NCBI RefSeq assembly: GCF_958295425.1
Contig: NC_081141.1
Coordinates: forward strand, 28,935,855-28,999,854
DNA: 64,000 nt
Reading direction: 5' to 3'
Source: Solea solea
Taxonomy: Eukaryota; Chordata; Actinopteri; Pleuronectiformes; Soleidae
A program made the position numbers and the translations under genes. Below the pieces are notes generated by a model that made no database searches, was not told the origin of the DNA, and worked only from the letters and a program-made list of their open reading frames with translations. Positions 35,575 to 54,075 of the stretch are shown here, piece by piece. How positions within the stretch are numbered: position 1 is the first letter of the stretch; each line of letters starts with the position of its first letter.

Positions 35575-36621
35575 TCCTAACACTCCCACTTTTTCTCTTC
35601 TTCTTCTACGACTCTTTTGTTTGGCGTTTGTTTTTCTTCTTCGTGTGTGGCTTGATAGCAAGATGGCGCAGTACCGCCAACAACTGGTCTAAAACCACCC
35701 TAAGACTGCTCATTTTAATCAGATTTATTGTATTTAGAGCTCCGGAGTAATTGTTTTCATTTGACATTACTCAAGGATGAGACTTTTTTTATATTTAGAT
35801 AAGGTGGGCTCTACAGAGGCAGCCATTTTGGTTAGCTTCCGCTTCGGCACTTGAGGGGAAAGTTAAGGGGAAATTAACTGATTGTCCACTGTGTGTTTTT
35901 CGTGACACGTCTTGATGTGAAAACATTTTAGACAGTTTAGGTAAGACATTAACTTTGCCTGACACCCACTATTGTATTTGTGAAACTTTTATTTTATTTG
36001 TGAAAATGCTAAAGGGAGATTTCACCCTTTTTGTTTTATATCATTAGACCAGGTCCTGGAAAAACCACTGTACCTAGCCTTGTCAAATCTGGACTATATT
36101 ATCCTACAGAGGCTAAACATTCATTCAGACACCGTCTCTGATTTGTGAAACCTTTATTCTATTTGTGAAAATGCAATAAACCTTTTTTTCCCCACAACGG
36201 ACTAAGTAAATATGGTTTGAGTTTTTAAGCTAACTGAAGGCTACATATACCACTTTTCCTTTGTATAGTTCTAGCTCTACTCGACTCGGATCAGTTTGGT
36301 ATCAGTCAAGTCATAATTTCACAAAATAGAAATGCATGATTATGAAATTACGATTATAATTTCGTAAAATAATATCTGATTATGGGATAATATCTCAGAA
36401 TTATGACTAGTATCGAGTATGGAATCTTTATTTATTCCATACAGCGGAAACGTACTTCCATGCGGTTTAAATGAATATTAAATTAGGTACGGTTGTTATT
36501 AGGAGAGAAAATTACAAACATGCTGGATAAGTGTTATTCTACATCTATGGCCTCCAGACACTTCCTGCACATGCGCAGTGGCAGTGTTGACGGGAGGAAA
36601 GCATAAACTGGGGGAGTCAAC
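35575..36621. promoter_or_regulatory. Shared 1.05-kb head-to-head region between lman2l and bnip3l
   Basis: The two start codons diverge from this interval. A YY1-type CAAGATGGCG lies at 35659-35668 and a reverse match, GCAGCCATTTTGG, at about 35819-35831. An NRF1-like GCACATGCGCAG is at about 36567-36578, roughly 45 bp before the bnip3l ATG. No clear TATA box was seen. Bidirectional promoter activity is an inference. Confidence 0.5.
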
Positions 36622-39600
36622 ATGTCCGCCGCTGCTGCTGCTGCTCAGCTAAACAATAACGAGGAGCCCGCGCTTCACGGTACGTATCGTCACCCGTGTT
36701 TCCCCGCTCCCACGTCACGGAGGCTAAAACTCGCCTTCGGTGTTCATTTTTGTGTTTTTTTGACGTAAACGAAGAGTTTTAATGCAAAAGTTACGTCGCT
36801 TATTCTGGAATTTCCTCTTCGCCTGGGTAGGGGAGGGAGGGTGACGTAGTTTCGCGTCGCCGCGAGTCAGCCAATGGCAGTGCGGAAACGTTTGACTGAT
36901 GGGCGGGCAGCCAATCCGCGTGCTGAAATAGACAGCGGTGGGCGGGGCTATACGCAGAAAAAAATGAAAACAAGTTGGGACAAAAGACCGAATAAATATA
37001 ATTTTATTTCTACGTTATTTTTGTCTTTTACTCCACTGGATTTTTGTCTTCGCAACAAACGCGACTTTTAAAAGGAATAGAAAATATTTTTGCACCATTA
37101 TTTCCCATCAAAACATGTAAAACGTCAAACTGCTGTAAAGGGGCGTTTTCATATTTGAAGCATTAAACATTTTATTTAAGGATGTCAGCTTTGGCTCGGG
37201 CCAAAAATCTCCGATTTTTTATATTTTTTTGATCATGTGAGCTGAAACAGCGACGTGCCTGTGTACATGTCTGCAGTTATGCAAGAGCTGTGTGTGTCTG
37301 TGCGTGTGTGTGTGTGTGAGAGAGAATATACAGTCAAATCATCCACATATTTTATATCCACTGAGGCTTATGGGGGGGAAATGGGTGCACTTCATCGTCA
37401 TGTCATGTGCTAAAATAACATTTAATTCCCTCCTGTGTGAGTATATACTGTATGTAGGGCAGTGGCACAAAGAAACACACTCAGCAGCCACTTTATTAGG
37501 AACGCCCTGATGGTTCTGGGTTATTGTAGACAGACTTTGTGCAAAAAAACACGACCTGGATGACTGAGAACCTTCATAGACATAGAAAGATAAAATAAAG
37601 GGACACTTCACCATAAAAATCTACCGTTTTTAACTAATTTTTTAAGAGGTAAATGTGTCATGTGATCATCAAGATTTACTGTATAATAGATTTAAAACAT
37701 GACGGAGCATCAACACAGAGTATTGATGGAGCAAATGTAGGTCAGCTGTTTTTTTAGCGTCCCACGTTGACACAATAAATTTTCCTCCCTCTTTCTTGCT
37801 TCTACCTCAACCCCCGCGTTGCAAAGGCTCTTGGGTCGAACTGGAGCTAAACGGGAACACGGGCTCCCAGGTGGTGCAGAGTAACCCGCCTGCGGCGCCC
37901 TCTGCCGACCAGCTCAATGCAAACGACACCGACCTGAGTCAAACTCTGCAGAGTTTGGAGGTGGAGCACGGGAGCGATGAGAACCTGATCGGAGGACTGG
38001 AACACGTGCCGTCGTCGTCCTCCATCCACAACGGAGACATGGAGAAGATTCTTCTGGACGCTCAGCACGAGTCCAGCTCGAGTAACTCCTCCTGTGACAG
38101 GTAGGAACATGCAGTTACAGTGGCCTCTTCACGATAAAGCATCGTTGGTTTATCATCTGTTTTGTGTTGACTCAGCCCTCACAGACCTCAAAGTCCACAC
38201 CAGGATGAAGGTCAGATCATCTTTGACGTGGAGATGTCCAGTCCAGTCGGCTGTCAGGTAGTATTTTTTTAACTCTAAATTCAAACCATTTCAAACCATT
38301 TCTTTTTTTGTCTATTTGAGGCTAAAATCTTCATTTGCAGTGGGAGGAAGAGGGTGCAGAGAAGGACAGAGAGGAGGACGTCCTCGTGAACAAAGAGGTC
38401 GACTGGGTCGCTGATTGGTCCAGCAGACCAGAAAACATTCCACCAAAGTAAGCAGACTCATCGTTATTCTGGTTTCACTTCCCAAAGTGGGCAGTGGAGA
38501 GATTTCTCTTTGTTAAATTAGTAATAAGTTACATTTAATCTCTGTATTCATGACATGATTTCCAAAAATGCTAAACTTTGTTTTGCTAACTTTTGATTTG
38601 ACTTATTTAAATCAAAACTTTAAAAAATATATATTTGAACTGTTCCCAAAATGTAATTTTCATTCCTTCCAGAACATCCACTACAAACAATACAACTTTT
38701 GATGCATTTTGACTCCTTACAAGGGACATTTATATACAAAATAAAACATTTTGGGGCCCAGAATAGAACCTAGAGGAACACCACAGCTTATTTTTCTTAG
38801 ATGCAGAATTTCTGCTGTCGGTAGTTTGAACTCGGAGATGAAATGTGAAGTTATAGACGTGTCATATGTCGTGTGTCACGTTATATTTGTGAAAGGATAC
38901 CTTTTTCATAAAATGAGATGAATTGATTTACCCCATTGAATAGCCTCAGAAGGGCTAAATATCAAAATTGGACGACTTCAAAGTTTCAAAGTTAAAAACA
39001 CGTGTGTACATTGGAGTCCTCACAAAAGAATATACATGTATTATGAGGTAAATCATTTATGAATTCAGCAGTATAATAATGTCTGACCTGATTTCCTCTG
39101 CAAAGACGTATCTTAGCCAATAATTTGCCGTATTTGCGTGGTTTCATATCCACGTTTAATTTGTTTATTTCTTTTTTTTATGGTCAAGGGGGAGGAAAGA
39201 CTTATTTTATATGTTATTATTAACATATTGTCTCGCCGGGCCGAATACAGTCATATGGTGGGTCAGTTGTGGCCCACAGGCCTCGGGTTTGACACATGTG
39301 GACTATAGGAGCATGTTTTCCACCCGTGTTCGTGAGCACTGACTGCTGTGTGCTGACAGATCAGTTCTGTGCCGTCTCCGCATCGATGCTCAACGAGTCG
39401 CCAGTGTTCATAAAAACAACGCCGTGGGATTTAAAATACCTGTTATTCGAGTTTCATGTGTTCATGTTTAATATTAAGTCTGCAGACCTGGTAAAACGAG
39501 TGTCACTGGGTTTACTTACGATGACTGTGAGTAAAGGATTTGATGGGCGGCAGAAGATTTTCAGTCTTTTGTTTGAGAATGACTGCATTAGTTGAGTAAT

Positions 39601-39640
39601 CGCCTCCACCTCTCCCTCCCTCCCCCTCTCTCTCTCTCTG

Positions 39641-39698
<58 letters not shown>

Positions 39699-39978
39699 AG
39701 GGAGTTCCACTTCAGACATCCCCGACGCTCGCCGTCTTTCAGTATGAGAAAGAGTGGAGTCATGAAGAAAGGAGGAATCTTCTCCCCTGAAATCCTCAAA
39801 GTCTTCATCCCCTCTCTCCTCATCTCACACATCCTCGCCCTGGGCCTCGGGTGAGTCTGAATCGGTGAAAAACACACCTGTCGTGTACCCTGGTTCACCT
39901 TGATGTTTATGTGTGTTTTATTTTTTTAGGGTGTACATCGGGAAGAGGATCGCCACGGCGTCCAGCAGCTCGTACTGA
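36622..39978 (+). CDS. bnip3l: BNIP3L (NIX), mitochondrial outer-membrane mitophagy receptor, complete (239 aa)
   Basis: Coding exons: 36622-36679, 37827-38100, 38176-38257, 38341-38447, 39701-39850, 39930-39978; 720 nt, all GT-AG. The protein links mitochondria to LC3/GABARAP for mitophagy and belongs to the BNIP3 family of atypical BH3 proteins. The LIR is S21-W-V-E-L25. [20 protein letters not shown] (76-95) is the near-invariant NIX block. It is followed by IIFDVEM, the [18 protein letters not shown] motif, [14 protein letters not shown], and a C-terminal TM anchor at about 208-228 ([17 protein letters not shown]) with a short tail ending SSSSY. Human NIX is 219 aa; the extra residues lie mainly between the LIR and GLEHV. 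The Ala-rich start MSAAAAAAQ is fixed by the first exon. Intron 4 ends in a (TC)n tract merging with the acceptor. Confidence 0.97.
36680..37826 (+). other. bnip3l intron 1
   Basis: The first part is GC-rich (36680-36960), with a hypoxia-element-like core on the minus strand (GACGTGGG, about 36708-36715). A (TG)n run is at 37291-37318 and a lone MITE terminus at 37484-37503. No exon recognised. Confidence 0.75.
39620..39700 (+). repeat. (TC)n microsatellite forming the polypyrimidine tract of bnip3l intron 4
   Basis: About 80 bp of CT dinucleotides with rare G interruptions end directly in the acceptor CTCAG of exon 5. The rest of intron 4 (38448-39619) holds a dispersed-repeat fragment near 39230-39300 and nothing coding. 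Confidence 0.95.
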
Positions 39979-40593
39979 ACAGAGGAAGAAGCAGTGCGTG
40001 GATGTCGTCGTGTCTCCGGCCCTCCTCGTGTCGTCCGGCCTCCTCTCTCTCTGTCTTCATCCAGTTCTCTTCTATTGTAGGTGTTAGCTGTAGAAATGTA
40101 CACACACATCATGTCATGTGATTTCACTGCAGCCGTCACCATCTTGAATCCAGTAGATAAGAGATACTACGTTTAGAGCTGGGTTAAATGTAGTCGTCCC
40201 CTTTTTTCCTCGCTGAAAATAAGTGAGATAAGGATCATTCTTAACGTTTCTCCTCGTGTTTCGACGCGACGTGATCTCCGACGCTGCACGTCTCTTCTCG
40301 TGTCTCCGTATGAACCAAAAACACGCGCTTCATATCCGTGACACACACTGACTGAATCGGCTCTGGGAGGAGGGGAAGAACAACAGATAAGCCTTATAAC
40401 TTTTTCAGCGTAACATTTGAGGTGAAGTTAATTGGGGGAGGGAATACTGCACAAGTGGGGTTCATTTTTAAAATTCCACACGCTTTGAGAGTTGAATTTA
40501 AGGGGCTTTCTTATTTTAAAATGGATAGTCCAGGTTTGTTCAGACTGTGGTTGTTTGAGGTATTGACACCGTTATGAACCACTACTAACATGT
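39979..40593 (+). other. bnip3l 3' flank, probable 3' UTR
   Basis: Unique-looking sequence after the bnip3l stop. The 3' UTR end could not be set because no well-placed AATAAA was found before the fold-back element. Confidence 0.4.
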
Positions 40594-41387
40594 ACACCTG
40601 CTTTTGATCATCTTTAGAACATGTTTTATCACTGTTTCTTGCAGACAGACAGACTTTTCTGGCCGGAAACAGAAGTTTGTAAACCACTCCCTCTCCCACA
40701 CCAAACCCCATAGAGAAAATCCGTGATTTTAGCCTGCGGGGACACAGGAGCTGCTGGCCTACTGCTGCCTCGTGTGGTCACTTTGTGTCGCTGAAGTAAA
40801 TCCGAATGAAGTTTTTTAAATGCCGAATTTTACAAAATAAGACATTTGAACTTAGTGATGCAGGCAGCAGTGGATCGACAACTCCTATGTGCTGTGACGT
40901 TAAAATCACTGATTTTCTCTATGGTGTTTGGTGTGGGAGAGAAACGTCTGTTGTAAGTGACAAAACTAAAAAAATCTACGTCAGTTTAAGTCTACAGTGT
41001 CTTAACGTCACGTTCACGTCTTTATCTCACTGTTAGACAGACTTTTCCAACAGGAAACTGAAGTTTGTAAACCACTCACTCTCCCACACCAACCCTCATA
41101 GAGAAAATCAGTGATTTTAACATCACAGCACACAGCAGTTGTTGATCCACTGCTGCCTCCATCAGTGAGTTAAAATGTGTCATTTTGTGAATTCGGTGTC
41201 TGAAATCCTTTGTTCAGATTTACCTCAGCGACACAAAGTGACCACACGAGGCAGCAGTAGACCAGCAGCTCCTGTGTCCTCGTGAGCTAAAATCACTGAT
41301 GTGAGTGGTTTACAAACTTCAGTTTCCAGCCAGAAAAGGCAAGGAAAAGTAATAAAACATATTCTGAAGATGATCTAAAGCAGGTGT
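40594..41387. mobile_element. 794-bp fold-back (long inverted repeat) element
   Basis: The left end ACACCTGCTTTTGATCATCT is mirrored at the right end by AGATGATCTAAAGCAGGTGT with small differences. Inner blocks are also mirrored: CTGCCTCGTGTGGTCACTTT (about 40763) against AAAGTGACCACACGAGGCAG (about 41240), and CAGAAGTTTGTAAACCACTC against GAGTGGTTTACAAACTTCAG. A second nested pair lies in the centre. No coding capacity. A relative is at 12870-13440. Confidence 0.8.
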
Positions 41388-41723
41388 AGATTTTATTAGG
41401 TGAGTCTTTTCACTGTATATATACATATATACTGTATGTGTCAATTCATCAAAACAGCCACACAAAAAACCCTGAACTTCTGAAGGTTGAAAAGCTTGAA
41501 AATTGTCATAATATGTGTCTCAGAATTATAATTTTGCTGTTACACAAAACCATTATCAGCTATTTTATTATTTTTATTCTGCCTACATGACCTCGTTAAC
41601 AAACACTAGACCAGGTTCCCACCGTCCTGGAATTCCTGGAAAAGGTTTTGAATTCAGTTTTCCAGGCCTGGAATTATCAGAATTTTTTTTAATTCAGGAT
41701 GTCAAAGAGATCTGATTTCTGAG

Positions 41724-42370
41724 CTGCTTTTAAAGGCTGTTGCATTGATAATCTTATCTTAATTTATTATATTTAATACACTTTTTAGCCTAATTATTTG
41801 TGTCATAGCAGAATTTTACCATATTTATAGTCATTTTGATTGTTTGTAACACATGTAAAAATCCTTGATTTAAAGAAATAAATCTGGTTTTATCTGAAAT
41901 AATAAGATCATGTAATAAACAGTAGATTATATTTTATTTTACAGTGTATTTACAGCACAATGTCCAGAGAAACAACCTGTGTGCAGCTTAATAGCCACAT
42001 ACATCTCCTATATCAGGATATAGACTCAAAATTTACGCAGTTTGAGTGTGAACATGCACTGTAAATACACTGTAAAATAAAATACAATCGTCTGTATTAC
42101 ACAATGTTAAAATATACACTTATTATTCCAGATAAAACCTGCTTTATTTCTATAAATGAAGGATTTGTACATGTGTTACAGACAATGACATTGACTATAA
42201 ATATGGTCAAATTCTGCTGTAACACAAACAATTAGGCTGATTTTGTCGATTCCATTATCTATATATTCCATTCCATATTCCATTATTATACTTCAAATAC
42301 TTGTGTATTTCACAAATGTATTCACTATAATAAATGTGATAATTATCAATGCAACAGCCTTTAAAAGCAG
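41724..42370. mobile_element. 647-bp fold-back element with arms of about 230-310 bp
   Basis: The left terminus CTGCTTTTAAAGGCTGTTGC is the exact complement of the right terminus GCAACAGCCTTTAAAAGCAG. Homology continues inward (AATTATTTGTGT, AAATCCTT, GGTTTTATCTG, ATTTTATTTTACAGTGTATT and their complements) to a central spacer at about 41956-42058. The right arm is longer by small insertions. No open frame. Confidence 0.9.
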
Positions 42371-43340
42371 GAAAAGTCTTCACAGATACTTAATCTAGCA
42401 CCAGATCTTGGCTTTTGTCATCGTTGCCCAAAGAGAAACAAAATCTACTATAAATGTTGACTAAAGATGTTTCATTCCAAATTCCATGTTACAGTTGTGT
42501 CTGCATAGGGCCAGACCTTCAAAATAAAAGCCCCATTACTGGGTCATGTCGTCACTGTCGAACCCAATATGTTTAACTACTTGAAGTTGATTCAAATATG
42601 GAAAATTTTTAAAGAATTAATTGATCAAACTAAGTGTGGTGACCCTGGCTATAGCAGCAAAGGCAAAAAGTGCCAAATGTGTGTCTTTCACCACTGCACA
42701 TCCGGTGATTTATCTAAAGACTGTTGTTTGATTTTCTTATTATGTTCAGATATATTTAAAGATGTAGATGTGAACCGTTGTTATTCTGCACCACGTCATC
42801 GTGTGAGTCGTGTTTCACAGAGGAAGGTTCGTTAGTTTTAGTAGATTTTGGCAGAAAAATGACGAGAACAGATAAATGTGAAGCATTTCCTGAAGAAAAT
42901 GCACGTGATTTCTGTATCTTGATGCTGATTGGACGACTGGAGCAGAGAAAAAAAAAAGTCATGTCATGGACCACCATAATAATGTACAGTATTAGCTGTA
43001 GTGAAAGTATTTAAGCTTTAATGCATCGTACAACCTAATAACTAACGTCTGAACTGTACATGTCATCATAACCGGCTTATGTACAGTTATTATGTACAGT
43101 TGTGTCCGTGTGTGCAATACATGATGGAGATTTGGAACAGCGGTTGTATTGTATAGAGTGACGGACGTCACAGACAGAGCTCCATAGACTTTAATGCATT
43201 ATTTAAGTCATATTAACTAATAAAAATGCACATATCAACATGATTGGCTTCGTCTGTGTCATTTTAAATAATATATCTCATCTCTTCATGATTAGAAGAG
43301 TAAGTCTATAAGAGAATGTGAGATGTTTTATGAACATGTA
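42371..43340. other. Intergenic spacer, no gene recognised
   Basis: AT-rich sequence between the fold-back element and the minisatellite. Short open frames on both strands at 42570-43014 lack splice or homology support. Confidence 0.6.
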
Positions 43341-43344
43341 GGAT

Positions 43345-43710
43345 AACAAACATCTAGAACTGGTCCAAACGTCTGGACCAGAACTAAACACCTAGTACAA
43401 ACATCTAGAAGTAGATTAAATATCAAGGCCAGGTCTAAACACCTGGTATAAACATCTAGAACTGGTCCAAACATAGAGATCAAACACATAGACCAGGTCT
43501 AAACACTTGGTATAAACATCTAGAACAGGTCCAAACAGCTGGACCAGGTCTAAACACCTAGTACAAACATCTCAAACTGGTCCAAACATCGGGAGCAAAC
43601 ATCTGAACCAGGTCAAGACAGCTGCTACAGACATCTAGAACCAGATCAAACACATAGACCAGGTCTGAACACCTGGTTAAAACATCTGGAACTGGTCTAA
43701 ACACCTTAAA
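43345..43710. repeat. Minisatellite of AACATCTAGAACTGGTCC-type units
   Basis: Degenerate units of about 50-60 bp (AACATCTAGAACTGGTCCAA, then GACCAGGTCTAAACACCTGG) repeat about six to seven times upstream of dpysl2. Confidence 0.85.
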
Positions 43711-43894
43711 AATTAAATTAATTTTAATTAATTAATTAAAATAAAACTCATAAATATCAGAACAAACCCGACAATGCTACACAAAATATTAGAATTAAGT
43801 ATAAAATATCAATGTATATGTGTAGGTTTTTGTAAATAAATGACTATTTTTATTATTATTAACATGAAATTGATTAGAAAACATGGAGATTTAC

Positions 43895-44196
43895 AGGGCG
43901 GGGCAGTGCGCATGCGCGTTGTCTCTTCGTGGCCCTTTGGTCTTGCCGCTTGTCTGCCCCTCGTTCCACCTTAAACTCTAACGCCAGGACTCAAACACAA
44001 CGACATAACTGTCAATTATATGTTCATTGTTCGCTCTGCTACGCGTGAACGTCACTGAGTCTCGACGGAATCCGCCGAGGGCGTCGTTTTCCCGGACAAA
44101 CAACAAGCGGAGCATCCGTTCATTCAGCGGAGCTAGCCAGCTAGCGTTAGCCGAGCAGCAGGGGACAGCTGTGTTATTAAAGGGAGGATCCTGAAA
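43895..44196 (+). promoter_or_regulatory. dpysl2 5' UTR and probable core promoter
   Basis: A GC-box (GGGCGGGG, about 43897-43904) is followed by a perfect palindromic NRF1 motif GCGCATGCGC at 43908-43917, roughly 280 bp before the start codon. GC content rises locally, CpG dinucleotides are frequent and no TATA box is seen. Confidence 0.5.
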
Positions 44197-51445
<7,249 letters not shown>

Positions 51446-53374
51446 ACCATGTGATGTCACGTGAGCGGGGGAGGGAGGGGGAGTGCAGCGCGACACGAGG
51501 TCACTCATGTGATCATGTGATCACCTGAACTCCACCTGTCCCCACACACACACACACACTACGTCACCTCATGTATTTTTAAAAATAAAAAGGCACCATT
51601 CCGTTTAGTTTCCTGCCACATTCCACTGTCTTTACACGAGGATCACATGACGTGAAGCAGCTGTTTTTATTTCATTGAACATTTTTGAACATTTGTTTAC
51701 ATTTTTGTGTTTTTGTTGACTGAGAAAACATGAGTCAGCAGCTGTTTACAGTGTTGTTTTTTCTCCGTGCTGCTTTATTTCCCTGATGTTATTTGAAATA
51801 TATGCTGTTAGTGGTCATGTGACGTGACCACGCTTTAGTTGCGATAAACGTCTCCGCTGTTCGTAAACACTGCTACACTGTAAAGATCTTTTTTTATGTT
51901 AATATTTTTTCCGACAGTCGATGTGATTTGTGACGGAATTCCACTGAAAATTATCATGTAAAACTTTTTTATTTTTGCCTATTTTGCTGCGTTTGTTGCG
52001 GAAAGTAATAATGCGTCAAAATTCACTTCCGAATTCTCTCTATTTCGTGCTGTTTATTTGCATTTTTCCATCAATTGATATGCAAATGTTTTAACGCTGC
52101 TCTTTACGATACGATACAATCGTTATTGGTTTCAGCTTTTCGAAAAAGTACAGTAAAAAAAATAAATAAATTTCACGTAAATGCTTCATTTAGCACAAAC
52201 AGTTTCCTCTATTTTCCATTATATGTTTTTCTTGGCTTTGCAGTTTCCAAACTCTGGATCGGGGCCCACAGATGGGTCGCCGGGAAAAAAATGTGGGTCC
52301 CCCCCAAAAATAGCAGAATTTTTCCACACTTTTATTAAAGATTTATGTGCAAAAAAAAATTAAAAATATAAATAACATCCGTTAAACAAACATCTCTTAG
52401 AAATGATTTGTTCAGGAATTCAGATGTGAGGCGTCGCTAATATGGCTGTAAATTACTTGTTACTTTGTGCGTCATGTGATTTGAGTCACGATCTTTGAGA
52501 AAGTGCGTCCGTATATATAGTTTTAGAGAAAAAGACGTGAAACAACTGATATTGGACTGATATAGGCCTGGTATTGTTAGTTAGAGTTAGAGTACAGAAA
52601 TATTGCTGACACAAAAATCGTCATCGTCAGTTTGAGCTGGAAAATGCTAACGTTTGCATTTCATGTTTTTAACTAACTCCGTCAGTTAATCATAATGAAA
52701 AAACGTGTATTATTATTCTGTGTTCTCGCAAATTTGGGGAACTAAACACATGCATGAAACGTCACTCATGGTGAATGTGGTTCTGTGAGTGGGCGGGACT
52801 AATGTCATGACCACACCCACTTGAAACAGTCGCTCCAGCAGCCGATTTCACGTACATGAATGAAAATTGGTAAACGTGTGTTTCGGTTCAGGACGGGAAA
52901 AAAAAGTAAATGCGACCCACGACCCAAACAGAACAGGATGGCAGCCATTATGGATCAAGTGGCCATTTTGACGATTTCTTCTTTTCTTTTTTCTTTTTTA
53001 AAGCGCTGTCTGCACTGAAAAGGAAAAATATGAAGTTTTTTTAACGACAAACTCACTCATTTTAACAAGAATAAGAGAGTGTAAAGTTAAAAAGATTTTC
53101 CTCCTGTTCTTTCTTTTTTTTTTTTTTTTTTTTATCGGTTGTCAAGCGGTCAAACTTCCGATCATCTGTAGAATCGTCGCGTGCGATGTTGTTGAACATA
53201 CAAACCAGACGGAAGATTCTTTTTCCGACAACCCGGTGCTAAAACGACCATCGCTGATGAGTTTTCCCGCTTCCACACGTCGTCGTCGTGGTGGACGTCT
53301 GTTTTGTTTTTGCACTTGTATAAAAAGTTGAACGTGTACATGAGCTTGCAAACACTTCTTTCCCGTGGTCTTTG

Positions 53375-53405
<31 letters not shown>

Positions 53406-53990
53406 CGTGCGCGTGTTTTATTATTATTGCCTGCCTGTTGTTGCTCACTGTATCGATGAAGGCTCTTTAAAGAACTGCGATCTTTTCAGACCCTGATGGT
53501 TAAAAAAAGAAAAGGAAAATCCTTTGGTTTTGTTTCTGGACTCTGTGACAGTGTGCCGCCGTATTCCGTGTTAGTGTTGTGAATGAATTAACAGATAATC
53601 AGATTATAATCTTCTTCTTCTTCTTCCCTCTCGCCAGTTTGTCTGCTTGACACTGTTAGAGGAAGTGACGTCATGATCATGTGACCACGCTGTACAAACA
53701 CTGGCTTCTCTGTTTCTTTGTTTGGTTGCTCTCTCTCTTTTTTTTGCCGTATGCAAATCTATAATGTGAAGTGATTTGAGGAACGATGGTTGTTGACGAT
53801 GTAAACAGTGGTGATGATGATGATGATGATGATGATGATGAGTTTATCGGTCGTGTGTGTTTTGTAGGTTTTCAGGGTTTAAAGGGAAACAACGTGTGTC
53901 GTCAGCCTTTGACGCAGCATCATCTGTGTTGACTTCAGTGGATATAAATGATGATAATAATAATAATAAAAACTCAAATTAAACTTACAT
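51446..53990 (+). other. Probable dpysl2 3' UTR with early and late poly(A) signals
   Basis: AATAAA occurs early at 51584-51589 and again at 53965-53970 at the end of an ATA-rich run. A long 3' UTR ending near 53990 would resemble mammalian DPYSL2. It contains the GGATCGGGGCCCACAGATGG repeat relic (52240-52330), a poly-T run at 53106-53133 and (TG)n at 53377-53413. Confidence 0.45.
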
Positions 53991-54027
53991 TTATGACTGG
54001 TTTTTTTTCACGCATGTTTCAAGTACT

Positions 54028-54075
<48 letters not shown>

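Noticed and set aside
42569..43014. Opposed short frames between the fold-back element and the minisatellite
   Set aside because: No splice sites, no recognised family and AT-rich composition.
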